This document shows positions 34,626-42,865 of a stretch of 64,000 bases of DNA, piece by piece. A program made the translations under genes and the position numbers. The stretch is from JAXHMM01 sp964528445 (GTDB lineage Bacteria > Bacteroidota > Rhodothermia > Balneolales > Balneolaceae). The DNA is taken from positions 62,001-126,000 of the forward strand of contig CAZGSL010000002.1 in NCBI GenBank assembly GCA_964528445.1, in the 5' to 3' direction. Under the pieces are notes generated by a model that worked only from the letters and a program-made list of their open reading frames with translations, was not told where the DNA came from and ran no database searches. The stretch's first letter is position 1. Every line of letters begins with the position of its first letter.

Positions 34626-35804
34626 TCAGAGGTCGTCCTGTACCGGCTCAAGATCCGGGTAGGTCTGGACCAGCAGCGATTTTGCCTGGTTGAGGCCGTC
34701 CGCGGTCACATTCCAGAAGTTGCCGTTCTGTCCGAAATGGGTCTCCTGAATGGTCGAAATCTGGTCCACCGTAAGCTTGCGGCGGGGAGAATATTTGATG
34801 GCGTTCACGAAGGCCCACGCTTCCGAAAGGGTATGGAAGGCTTCCCCGGTATTGGCGTCGCCGAGGTGCCGAAGCGTGGAATTGATGTAGTGCACCGCCG
34901 TCGCCGCCGCCACCAGCTCCAGCTGTTCGTACAGAATGTCAACCTGCTCGTCCAGGGTCTCCTGGTCCTTGTTCACGATGGCCGTACGGCCCCTGATAAA
35001 GGCGTCCATGAGAGTGCTGTTGGTGCCGAGCTGGCCGTTCTGCACGTTGTCGACCGCGTTGGAGTAGTTTCCCCAGAACCGGATTTCATCTCCTCTCTCG
35101 GAGGGCCAGTCGGAGCGGAAATCAACCGGAACGCCCCAGTAGCCGAAGGCCTCGTCGAAGTGGTGCTCCTTGGAGGTGTAGTTCTCCCCTTCCACCAGGT
35201 CTTCGTTCTCCACATCGGGTCCGATGCGGCCGTCCGTCAGGTAGACGTTGAATATCTGGTTGTAAAATACCGCGCCCATCATTCCTTTCTCGATGAGCTG
35301 GCCGAACTCCCGGCCCTTTTCGTCCACCAGAATGGTGTTTCCGCTGTTCTCCCGCTCCAGCAGTCCGGCCGTGCCGTCGCTGGCCGTCACTCCGGCGCTG
35401 CCGTTCTCGCTGGCCGCCGCCGCGTCGGCAAAGAGCGACTCAAAAAATTGTGCGTCACGGTCGGGCGCGAAGGTCTTGTTCCTGAGCTGACGGTCGGACG
35501 TAAACGGGAAGTGTCCCCCGCCGTTGCCGCCGGCGTTGGTGTACATATCGATCAGGTCCTGTTCGGAGAGCATCTCTCCGGCATCGCCTTGCGCCAGGTA
35601 GGCGTCAATCTCCTCGAGCATGTTGAGCCGGTCGGTCTGGCCGGGATAAGCCACGGTAGAGGCGCCGTCCCGGGTGAACTCATAGGTCTCGGGCGGCTGC
35701 AGGTCGTCTTCGCCGCTGCTGAAGACGTCGCATGATAGGAGGAACAGGCTGACGGCAATTGCGAAAAAAAGAGGGCGTGGAGCAGTAAAGCTTGAAACGT
35801 TCAT
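34626..35804 (-). CDS. DUF4856 lipoprotein, first gene of the iron-uptake-like cluster
   Basis: 392 residues. Lipobox LLSC with acylation Cys25, then YEFTRDGASTVAYPGQTDRL and the DUF4856 pattern (TERHF-like helices, YFNQIFNVYLTDGR, HHFDEAFGYWGVP around 195-205). Proteins of this family are often encoded beside imelysin lipoproteins and TonB receptors. The DNA upstream (35805-35907) holds the presumed promoter and a 13-base palindrome. Function not known beyond genetic association with iron. Confidence 0.88.
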   Translation of the reverse strand: MNVSSFTAPRPLFFAIAVSLFLLSCDVFSSGEDDLQPPETYEFTRDGASTVAYPGQTDRLNMLEEIDAYLAQGDAGEMLSEQDLIDMYTNAGGNGGGHFPFTSDRQLRNKTFAPDRDAQFFESLFADAAAASENGSAGVTASDGTAGLLERENSGNTILVDEKGREFGQLIEKGMMGAVFYNQIFNVYLTDGRIGPDVENEDLVEGENYTSKEHHFDEAFGYWGVPVDFRSDWPSERGDEIRFWGNYSNAVDNVQNGQLGTNSTLMDAFIRGRTAIVNKDQETLDEQVDILYEQLELVAAATAVHYINSTLRHLGDANTGEAFHTLSEAWAFVNAIKYSPRRKLTVDQISTIQETHFGQNGNFWNVTADGLNQAKSLLVQTYPDLEPVQDDL

Positions 35805-35852
35805 GAGTCAAAACATTAGGTTTGCAATTTAATGAGAGGCAATATTAAGGTT

Positions 35853-35865
35853 ATTTAGACTAAAT
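35853..35865. promoter_or_regulatory. 13-base palindrome ATTTAGACTAAAT, candidate iron-regulator operator
   Basis: ATTTAG-A-CTAAAT is a perfect 6-1-6 inverted repeat, 49 bases upstream of the DUF4856 start and 43 bases upstream of the divergent dehydratase start, within an AT-rich promoter region. The TTAG/CTAA ends recall DtxR/IdeR/MntR-type sites, but the usual GG-CC core is missing and length differs. Its place in front of a likely iron operon makes metal regulation a reasonable hypothesis. Confidence 0.4.
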
Positions 35866-35907
35866 TTAAATAGTAAACGCAAAAAATTTTTCCTTATACT
35901 CTTCCCG

Positions 35908-36864
35908 ATGGAACTGCTGAAGGAGATCAACGAAGCGCACTCCCGGCTGGAGGGCCGGGTGCTCCGCACCCCCCTGCTGCGGTCCCGCTGGCTAAGCGAC
36001 GCCTGCGGCGGAGAGGTGCTGCTGAAACTGGAGAGCGAGCAGCATACCGGCTCCTTCAAGGCGCGAGGGGCCCTCAACAAGCTGATGTGGCTGCGCGAAC
36101 AAGGCATCGAGGCGCTTCCCGTGACCGCCTCCACCGGGAACCACGGGCAGGGCTTCGCCCGCGCCCTGGACCTGCTGGGAATGGAGGGGAAAGTGTTCCT
36201 TCCCCGCAACGCGGACGCTTCCAAGGCCGATGCGATCGCCTCCCTTGGGGCCGACCTGGAGTACCACGGGGAGGATCCCCATACCACCGAGGTGTATGCC
36301 CGCAGGCTCGCCGGGGAGAAGGGATGGTGCTACGTCAGTCCCTACAACGACCTGCAGGTCATCGCCGGACAGGGAACCGTCGCGGCGGAACTGCTCGAGC
36401 AGGGGCCGGCGCCCGACAGCATCCTGGCGACGGTAGGGGGCGGCGGACTCATTTCGGGGATCGCCGGATACGCCCGGGAGCATGCGCCCGGGGCAGATAT
36501 CATCGGATGCCAGCCCGAGAACTCCCCGGAGATGTCCGCCAGCGTGAAAGCCGGCGAATACCGGGAGGTGGAGTCCCACCCCACCCTGTCGGACGGCTCC
36601 GCCGGGGGATTCGAGCGGGATTCCATCACCTTCGACTACTGCCGGAGGTGGGTGGACGATTTCATCCTGGTTTCCGAGGAGGAGATCGGGGAGGCGATCC
36701 GCAAGATGATTGACCGCCACGGCAAGCTGATTGAGGGCTCGGCGGCCGTCGCCGTCGCCTCCCTGCTGCAGCAGCCCGGGTGGTTCGCCGGACAGACTAC
36801 GGTGATCGTCGTCTGCGGGGCCAACATCTCCGCGGAAAAACTGAAAAAGGTGCTCGGCGGATGA
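35908..36864 (+). CDS. PLP-dependent threonine/serine dehydratase-like enzyme (second paralogue)
   Basis: 318-residue fold-type II PLP enzyme. The lysine is in GSFKARGALNKL (about 47-58) and the glycine-rich loop is VGGGGLISG. The end, VCGANISAEKLKKVLGG, is that of threonine dehydratase-like catabolic enzymes. It has no ACT domain. It is a paralogue of the 17984 product, and both genes sit in this window but belong to different units. Its stop TGA overlaps an ATG (36861) in frame with the SIMPL gene. Confidence 0.85.
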   Translation: MELLKEINEAHSRLEGRVLRTPLLRSRWLSDACGGEVLLKLESEQHTGSFKARGALNKLMWLREQGIEALPVTASTGNHGQGFARALDLLGMEGKVFLPRNADASKADAIASLGADLEYHGEDPHTTEVYARRLAGEKGWCYVSPYNDLQVIAGQGTVAAELLEQGPAPDSILATVGGGGLISGIAGYAREHAPGADIIGCQPENSPEMSASVKAGEYREVESHPTLSDGSAGGFERDSITFDYCRRWVDDFILVSEEEIGEAIRKMIDRHGKLIEGSAAVAVASLLQQPGWFAGQTTVIVVCGANISAEKLKKVLGG

Positions 36865-36923
36865 AATACTGTCTCCCGCGGGACGTTCTGCAGAGAGCAA
36901 TTTCAAACCAAAACTATCGAGCC

Positions 36924-37604
36924 ATGCGTCACCTGATCCTCTCATCCCTCCTTGTTTTCGCCGCCCTGGGCCTGCACGCACAGGACCGCTCCCCCGCCAT
37001 AAACGTACATACGGAGGGGCAGGTGGAGGTTCCGGCCGACCTCATCCATTTCCAGGTTCAGATCAACGCCAGCGCGGACTCTCCGCAGGAGGCTTACGAG
37101 CTCCACTCGCAGCGGGAGGAGCGGCTGGTGGAGCTGCTTGAGCAGTACGCGGTGGACGAGGAGGATATCCGCTACCGGCCGGTCTCCTTCTCCCGGGCTC
37201 CCGACCGCACCGATTCCGGAACGTCCCCCGTTCAGACCCGTCAGCAGGTGGTGATGACGCTCCGGGATTTTGACGCTTTCGAACAGATTCAGGTGGGACT
37301 CATCGAGGCCGGGTACGACCGGTTCAGCGCGGACTTCGCCACCAGCAGGGCCGATTCGGCGCGCGACGAGGCCCTCCGGGAGGCGGTCGTCCGAGCACGC
37401 GAGAAAGCCGAAATCATCGCCTCTGAAGCCCATGTTCGCCTCGGCAACCTCGTATCCATCGACTACGGGGAGCCGCGGTTCACAACGGGGAGCGAAACGA
37501 TGCGTATGAGCGCCGACGCGGAGTCCGGCAGCGGGATGATGCGCTACGAGCAGACGGTGGCCGTCACCGCCTCGGTCTCGGTATCCTTCGGCATACGGCC
37601 GTAG
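36924..37604 (+). CDS. SIMPL-domain exported protein
   Basis: 226 residues from ATG 36924, chosen because it opens a clean signal peptide (MRHLILSSLLVFAALGLHAQ). An in-frame ATG at 36861, overlapping the stop of the dehydratase gene, would add 21 residues before the signal. The mature protein carries the SIMPL/DUF541 fold (INVHTEGQVEVPADLIHFQV, LVELLEQYAVDEEDIRY, ARKEKAEIIAS-like helix). Function unknown; oxidative-stress roles are reported for some members. Confidence 0.82.
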   Translation: MRHLILSSLLVFAALGLHAQDRSPAINVHTEGQVEVPADLIHFQVQINASADSPQEAYELHSQREERLVELLEQYAVDEEDIRYRPVSFSRAPDRTDSGTSPVQTRQQVVMTLRDFDAFEQIQVGLIEAGYDRFSADFATSRADSARDEALREAVVRAREKAEIIASEAHVRLGNLVSIDYGEPRFTTGSETMRMSADAESGSGMMRYEQTVAVTASVSVSFGIRP

Positions 37605-37641
37605 GGATTCCGCTACGCGGCGGTACCGCTGCCGGCAGCCA

Positions 37642-38589
37642 TCACGATCCGTCTTCCTCCCGCAGGTAGATCTCCGCGGACCTGACCGCGTCAAAAAACA
37701 CGCGCAGCTTCTCCTCGCCGCCCTCCCGGTTAAGCTCATAGTACCAGTACTGCTCCACAACCCCGGCGTTCATCAGCTGCTGCATGGTGCCCTGCGTCTT
37801 GTGCTCGGCGATCACCCAGTTGGCGATGATCCGGTAATCCAGCTCGTTCTCATGGCCGAACTTCCGGGTGCGGTCGAATTCAAACGGTTCCACCGTATCG
37901 TCCAGGCGTGTTTCGGGATACCCCTCCAGCATACGGAACTCCATGTTCTCCTCCTCTTCCGAACCCAGCATGGTGGTGGCCACGGCGAGCGGGCGCTCGG
38001 AGGGATCCATCTCCTGCAGGGTTCTCAGCAGCAGGATGGCCGACGCCTTGTGGTGGCCGTGCGTACCGGGATGGGGCATCATGGTAAAGACGAAATCGTA
38101 CTGCCCTTCCCGGATGATCTCTTCCAGCCGCTCCGTGATATGGCCGGTGTCCCACTCCTCCAGCGGCACGGTGGGATCCTCGGTGTACGCCCGGTCCACT
38201 TCGTCGAAGAAAAAGTAGTTCCGCAGTCCCACGATATCCCCGCCCGCCATGAGCTCCTTCTTCCGGATGCCGGGCAGCCAGGCGCGCCCCACCTCCTCCC
38301 TGTCGAGTTCCTTGTCGTAGATGTAATTGCCCAGGGTGGAGTAGCGGTAACCCCCCTCGCCGTTGGTCAGCAGCGCAAGGTCCACCACCCCGTCCAGCAG
38401 GTGCGTGGTCTTAAACACCGTCGCCGAAAAGAGGGCGTCGTCGTCCGGGTGGGCGGTGACCAGCAGGATCCGGGGACGGTAGTCCAGTTCGGCATCCTGC
38501 TGCTGGGCGGCGGATTCCGGGGGGAGGCCCCACAGCATCCAAAATGCGAACAAGGTCAATGCGAGGAGTCGTAAACTACGGGTCGGCAT
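37642..38589 (-). CDS. Exported PIG-L/LmbE-family deacetylase
   Basis: 315 residues with a signal peptide (ends SAAQ, about 29). The zinc motif is TAHPDDDALFSATVF (about 45-59), and a later HPGTHGHHKA (about 173-182) gives the second metal-binding site. It deacetylates N-acetyl-glucosamine-like substrates; being exported, it would act on envelope or extracellular material. Unlike the cytosolic bshB1 product it has long insertions. It converges with the SIMPL gene. Confidence 0.88.
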   Translation of the reverse strand: MPTRSLRLLALTLFAFWMLWGLPPESAAQQQDAELDYRPRILLVTAHPDDDALFSATVFKTTHLLDGVVDLALLTNGEGGYRYSTLGNYIYDKELDREEVGRAWLPGIRKKELMAGGDIVGLRNYFFFDEVDRAYTEDPTVPLEEWDTGHITERLEEIIREGQYDFVFTMMPHPGTHGHHKASAILLLRTLQEMDPSERPLAVATTMLGSEEEENMEFRMLEGYPETRLDDTVEPFEFDRTRKFGHENELDYRIIANWVIAEHKTQGTMQQLMNAGVVEQYWYYELNREGGEEKLRVFFDAVRSAEIYLREEDGS

Positions 38590-38710
38590 GGGGGTCGTCA
38601 GTTTTTGTTTTCGGGTGTTGGCCGGATAATATAGCGGTTCGCGGGAAAAACAGTAAATCCCGCCCGAACGCTTCTCCGGCGGCTCTCCGCCGCTTGGTTG
38701 GAAACTCCTG

Positions 38711-39373
38711 TCAACGCTCCTCGCGCATCTCCTGCAGGATCGGCTTGATATGCTCCCATACCGTCTCCGCCATCCGCCGGTGTCCCCGCGCGTTGGGATG
38801 AATGCCGTCGTTCTGCATGTGCTCCTCGTATCCCCCGACCTCCTCCATCAGGAATGGGATTAACGCTGCGTCGTTCTCTTCGGCCAGTTCGGCGTACATC
38901 GACCTGAAGGTCTCGGTGTATTCCGGGCCCAGGTTGGGGGGCACCCGCATCCCGGCGACTACGATCCGCGCGCCGGGGTATTCGGTCCGCACCCGGTCGA
39001 TGATTTTCTGCAGGTTCCGGCGGGTCGCCGACAGGTCGATGCCCCGCAGGCCGTCGTTGCCCCCCAGCTCCAGCACGAAGAGGTCCACCGGCTGGCGCAG
39101 CATCCAGTCGACCCGCCGGAGTCCCCCGGCGGAGGTTTCCCCGCTCACGCCCCCGTTGACCACCCGGAAGTCCCACCCCAGCGAGTCGATCTTCTGGCGG
39201 ATCAGCGCCGGGAAGGCCTCCTCCTCTCCCACCCCGAAGCCCGCCGTGATGCTGTTGCCGAAAAAGAGGATACGGGAGGATTCTTCGCCGGACTGCCCCG
39301 GGGAGGGCGCGGCCCAGGCGAACAGCAGGAGAAGCAGCGCCGGAACGCCTGTTTTAAAATGGTTTAACTTCAT
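38711..39373 (-). CDS. tesA: SGNH hydrolase, TesA/arylesterase type
   Basis: 220 residues, signal peptide ending at about APSPGQ (26). SGNH blocks are visible: FFGNSITAGFGV (block I; Asn replaces the usual Asp of GDS), NGGVSGETS (II), ELGGNDGLRG (III) and DGIHPNARGH (V). It would cleave lysophospholipids, acyl-CoA or aryl esters in the periplasm. It is divergent from an ybbA-ybbP pair, as tesA is in E. coli. Confidence 0.88.
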   Translation of the reverse strand: MKLNHFKTGVPALLLLLFAWAAPSPGQSGEESSRILFFGNSITAGFGVGEEEAFPALIRQKIDSLGWDFRVVNGGVSGETSAGGLRRVDWMLRQPVDLFVLELGGNDGLRGIDLSATRRNLQKIIDRVRTEYPGARIVVAGMRVPPNLGPEYTETFRSMYAELAEENDAALIPFLMEEVGGYEEHMQNDGIHPNARGHRRMAETVWEHIKPILQEMREER

Positions 39374-39401
39374 ATTCCGCTATCATCGGTTATCTTTATG
39401 G

Positions 39402-39412
39402 GGCACTGTGCC
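39402..39412. promoter_or_regulatory. Short palindrome in the tesA-ybbA divergent promoter
   Basis: GGCAC-T-GTGCC is an 11-base palindrome with one central base, 29 bases upstream of the tesA start and 91 bases upstream of the ybbA-like gene. It could be an operator or small hairpin. Very short, so the support is weak. Confidence 0.2.
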
Positions 39413-39502
39413 AAAGCCTCTCCCCCCGGTAAACGCCCATCCGCAGGGAATGATTTCCCCGCTTTCACACGTTTGAGCACCTAGTTTCAAAAACCGCCTG
39501 AC

Positions 39503-40228
39503 ATGGACCCGGAATCGATACTCGAAGTTACAAATCTTACCCAGCAATTCCGCAGCGGCGACCGCACCCTGACAGTGCTGGATCACGTGGACTTTTCCGT
39601 GGAGGAGGGGACCACCTGCGCGATCGTCGGTCCCTCGGGCAGCGGCAAGACCACCCTGCTGGGGCTCTGCGCCGGACTCGACCGGCCGAGCGCCGGGGAG
39701 GTGATGCTGAACGGCATCCGGCTGGGGGAGCTCGACGAGGATGAGCGCGCCGAAGTGCGCAACCGGTATGTGGGCTTCATCTTCCAGACCTTCCAGCTGG
39801 TGCCGACCCTCACTGCCCTGGAGAACGTGATGGTGCCCCTGGAGCTTCGGGGGGAGTCGGCCGAAACGGTGCGCGACTACGCCCTCGACCTGCTGGAGCA
39901 GGTAGGCCTGGGCGACCGCACCAACCACTATCCCACCCAGCTCTCGGGCGGGGAGCAGCAGCGGGTCGCCATCGCCCGTGCGTTTATCAACCGCCCGAAA
40001 ATTCTCTTCGCCGACGAACCCACCGGCAACCTGGACGCCGAAACCGGGGGAACCATCGAGGAACTGATGTTCGAGCTGAACCGGGCCGCCGGCACCACCC
40101 TGGTGCTGGTCTCCCACGACCTGGAGCTGGCCCGCAAGTGCCAGCGGGTGATCCGGCTGCGCAGCGGCGCCATCCAGAGCGACGAGCGGACCGCGCACGC
40201 CGAAACGAAATCCTCCCCCAACCGCTGA
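39503..40228 (+). CDS. ybbA: ABC transporter ATP-binding protein, YbbA type
   Basis: 241-residue ATPase with Walker A GPSGSGKTT (about 45-53), signature LSGGEQQR (about 149-156), Walker B ILFADEPTGN (about 170-179) and switch histidine in LVSHDLEL. It belongs to the LolD/YbbA class that partners an FtsX-type permease, and the permease gene follows after 13 bases. Function of the E. coli pair is poorly known. Confidence 0.9.
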   Translation: MDPESILEVTNLTQQFRSGDRTLTVLDHVDFSVEEGTTCAIVGPSGSGKTTLLGLCAGLDRPSAGEVMLNGIRLGELDEDERAEVRNRYVGFIFQTFQLVPTLTALENVMVPLELRGESAETVRDYALDLLEQVGLGDRTNHYPTQLSGGEQQRVAIARAFINRPKILFADEPTGNLDAETGGTIEELMFELNRAAGTTLVLVSHDLELARKCQRVIRLRSGAIQSDERTAHAETKSSPNR

Positions 40229-40241
40229 ACCCGAGCCGCCT

Positions 40242-42785
40242 ATGTTCTCTACGTGGACGTGGAAGATGGCCTGGCGTGATGCCCGATCCAACAAAAAGCG
40301 GCTGCTGGTCTACATCTCCGCCATTATCATCGGGGTAGCCGCCCAAGTGGCCATCACCTCCTTCCGCGACAGCCTCAACTACACCATCGACCGGCAGTCC
40401 CGGGAACTGCTGGGCGCCGACTTCCGGATCGACTCCGACGACCCCTTTACCGACGAACAGAAGGCATTCTTCGACGCCCTGGGCGGCACCACCTCCACGA
40501 TGGTGGACTTCCCCTCCATGGCGCTCTTCCCGGGCAGCGGCACCCGGCTCTCGGACATCCGGGCGGTGGAGGGCGGCTTTCCCTTCTACGGGGAGATGGA
40601 AACCGAACCGGCCGGGGCCGCCGGGACCTACCAGGAGGGCAGGCGGGCGCTGGTCGACAACGTGCTGATGGACCAGTTCGGGCTGCAGCCGGGCGATTCG
40701 ATCAGGGTGGGCGACGTCACCTTTGAGATCGCCGGATCCCTGCTGAAAATCCCCGGACAGAACCTGGCCATCTCCATGGTCAACCCCCGCATCTTCATCC
40801 CGAGGGCCTGGCTCGACTCCACCAACCTGGTACAGCGCGGCAGCCGGATCGACTACAACGTCTATTTCCGCTTTTCCGAAGGGCGCGACCTGGAGCAGGT
40901 GGAGGATACGGTAGATGCCTTTGCCGAGTCGCAGGAGCCGGAGTACGACCTGGGCTACGACACGGTGGAGGAGCGCCAGGAGGAGCTGGGCGAGGTGGTC
41001 GGCAACCTGGGGCGCTTTCTCAACCTCGTGGGATTCATCGCCCTGCTGCTGGGCGGCATCGGGGTGGCCAGCTCCATCCACGTCTACATCCAGCGCAAGA
41101 TCAACGCCGCTTCGGTGCTGCGCTGCTTCGGCGCCTCCAGCCGCCAGATCCTGGGCATATTCCTCATCCAGGCCGTCGCCCTCGGACTGCTGGGTGCGCT
41201 GGCAGGGACCCTGCTGGGGATCGGCCTGCAGTACCTGCTGCCGGGAATCTTCCAGACGTTTCTGCCCGTGGAGGTCATCCTCCGCGTCTCCTGGCTGGCG
41301 GTGGGAATGGGTCTGCTGACGGGGACGGGCGTGGCGCTGGTCTTCGCCCTCCTTCCCCTGCTGGCCCTCCGGAACGTCTCCCCGCTCTCCGCCCTCCGGG
41401 CGCTCGACATCAACCTGGGATCCCTCCTCCCCTTCCGCACGCGCTGGGGAATCTACGGGCTCATTGTCCTCACCGTGGCCGCCTACGCCGCCCTGCTGAC
41501 CGGGAGCGTCACCGCCGGCGTCCTCTTCACGGCGGGCATGCTGGTCGCCTTCGGGCTGCTGCTGGGCGTGGCCCAGGCGCTTATCCGGGGCATCCGGCGA
41601 TGGTTTCCTTCCCACTGGACCTACGTCTGGAGGCAGGGACTGGCCAACCTCTACCGTCCCCACAACCAGACCTCCGTGCTGATGCTCTCCCTGGGACTGG
41701 GCATGCTGATGGTAAGCACCCTCTACTTCAGCCAGGACATGCTGATGGAGGAGCTGGAGTTCGCCAGCCGGGAGGACGCCCCCGACCTGGTGCTGTTCGA
41801 CGTGCAGTCGGACCAGAACGAGGGGGTCAACGAGATCATACGCTCAGGCGGCGGCGAGATTATCCAGAACGTGCCGATGGTTTCCATGCGCATCTCCCAT
41901 CTGCGGGGGCGGCCGGCCGACTCCGTGGCGGAGGATACCGCAGACCGCGTCAGCGGGTGGGCGCTGCAGCGGGAGTACCGCGCCACCTACCGGGATTCGC
42001 TGACCGACGCCGAAACGATCGTGGAGGGAAACTTCATCGGGACGGTGGAGGAGGCCGGGGGGGCGGTGCCGGTTTCGGCCGCCCGGGAGATTACGGAGGA
42101 CCTCGGCCTGGAGGTGGGCGACAGCCTTACCTTCGACGTGCAGGGCGTGCCCGTGGAGGCGTGGGTGAGCAGCATACGGACGGTGGACTTCCAGCGGATT
42201 CAGCCCAATTTCTTCATGCTTTTCCCCACGGGCGTCCTGGAGGGGGCGCCCCAGATCTGGGTCACCATCAGCCGGGTGGGGGACCGGCAGACCGCCGCGC
42301 GAATCCAGCAGCAGGTGGTGGAGGACTTTCCCAACGTCTCGGCCATCGACGTCACACTCATCCTGGAGACGGTCAACGAGTTCATCGACCAGATCTCCTT
42401 CGCCATCCGGTTCATGGCGCTCTTCAGCATTCTGACCGGACTGATCGTGCTGGCCAGCTCCGTGGCCACCTCGCGCTACCAGCGCATCCGGGAGAGTACC
42501 CTGCTGCGCACGCTGGGCGCCCGCAGGAGGCAGATCGTGCAGATCCTGTCGGTCGAATACCTCTTCCTGGGCGTCCTCTCGGCCCTCACCGGACTCATTC
42601 TCTCGGTGGCCGCCTCCACCCTGCTGGCGCGCTACTACTTCGGGCTGGATTTTTATCCCGATCCCACGGTGGTCATCGTCGGCACGGCCGCGGTCACCGC
42701 CCTCACCATAGGCATCGGCATGCTCAACAGCCGAAGCGTCTACCGCAAAACGCCGCTGGAGGTGCTGCGGCTGGAGCACGGCTAG
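40242..42785 (+). CDS. ybbP: ABC transporter permease, YbbP/FtsX type
   Basis: 847-residue inner-membrane permease. N-terminal TM helix (about 20-40), a large periplasmic domain, FtsX helices in about 265-400, a middle membrane pair (about 405-450), a second periplasmic region and FtsX helices near the C-terminus (about 725-835). It pairs with the upstream YbbA-like ATPase; together with tesA they match the conserved E. coli arrangement. Role not determined. Confidence 0.9.
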   Translation: MFSTWTWKMAWRDARSNKKRLLVYISAIIIGVAAQVAITSFRDSLNYTIDRQSRELLGADFRIDSDDPFTDEQKAFFDALGGTTSTMVDFPSMALFPGSGTRLSDIRAVEGGFPFYGEMETEPAGAAGTYQEGRRALVDNVLMDQFGLQPGDSIRVGDVTFEIAGSLLKIPGQNLAISMVNPRIFIPRAWLDSTNLVQRGSRIDYNVYFRFSEGRDLEQVEDTVDAFAESQEPEYDLGYDTVEERQEELGEVVGNLGRFLNLVGFIALLLGGIGVASSIHVYIQRKINAASVLRCFGASSRQILGIFLIQAVALGLLGALAGTLLGIGLQYLLPGIFQTFLPVEVILRVSWLAVGMGLLTGTGVALVFALLPLLALRNVSPLSALRALDINLGSLLPFRTRWGIYGLIVLTVAAYAALLTGSVTAGVLFTAGMLVAFGLLLGVAQALIRGIRRWFPSHWTYVWRQGLANLYRPHNQTSVLMLSLGLGMLMVSTLYFSQDMLMEELEFASREDAPDLVLFDVQSDQNEGVNEIIRSGGGEIIQNVPMVSMRISHLRGRPADSVAEDTADRVSGWALQREYRATYRDSLTDAETIVEGNFIGTVEEAGGAVPVSAAREITEDLGLEVGDSLTFDVQGVPVEAWVSSIRTVDFQRIQPNFFMLFPTGVLEGAPQIWVTISRVGDRQTAARIQQQVVEDFPNVSAIDVTLILETVNEFIDQISFAIRFMALFSILTGLIVLASSVATSRYQRIRESTLLRTLGARRRQIVQILSVEYLFLGVLSALTGLILSVAASTLLARYYFGLDFYPDPTVVIVGTAAVTALTIGIGMLNSRSVYRKTPLEVLRLEHG

Positions 42786-42831
42786 ACAGGGATGGCGAAA
42801 CCACTTGTAATAGGCCTCCGCCTTCGCAATA

Positions 42832-42847
42832 TTAGGGCAGACCCTAA
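42832..42847. promoter_or_regulatory. Inverted repeat TTAGGG-CAGA-CCCTAA upstream of corA
   Basis: TTAGGG (42832-42837) and CCCTAA (42842-42847) are perfect complements around CAGA. It lies in the 80-base gap between the ybbP stop and the corA start, 18 bases before the ATG. It could be an operator for a metal-responsive regulator or a small leader hairpin. No M-box-like structure is seen. Confidence 0.35.
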
Positions 42848-42865
42848 CCTGGAACCCTTTTCGCC

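Noticed and set aside
32044..34662. 872-codon plus-strand frame opposite the HTTM and imelysin genes
   Set aside because: Spans two well-supported genes on the other strand and contains no conserved motif.
39987..41663. 558-codon minus-strand frame opposite ybbA/ybbP
   Set aside because: Overlaps two supported genes; composition is that of a frame shadow.
42786..42865. M-box or other magnesium riboswitch before corA
   Set aside because: Only 80 bases with one short hairpin; no conserved riboswitch architecture.
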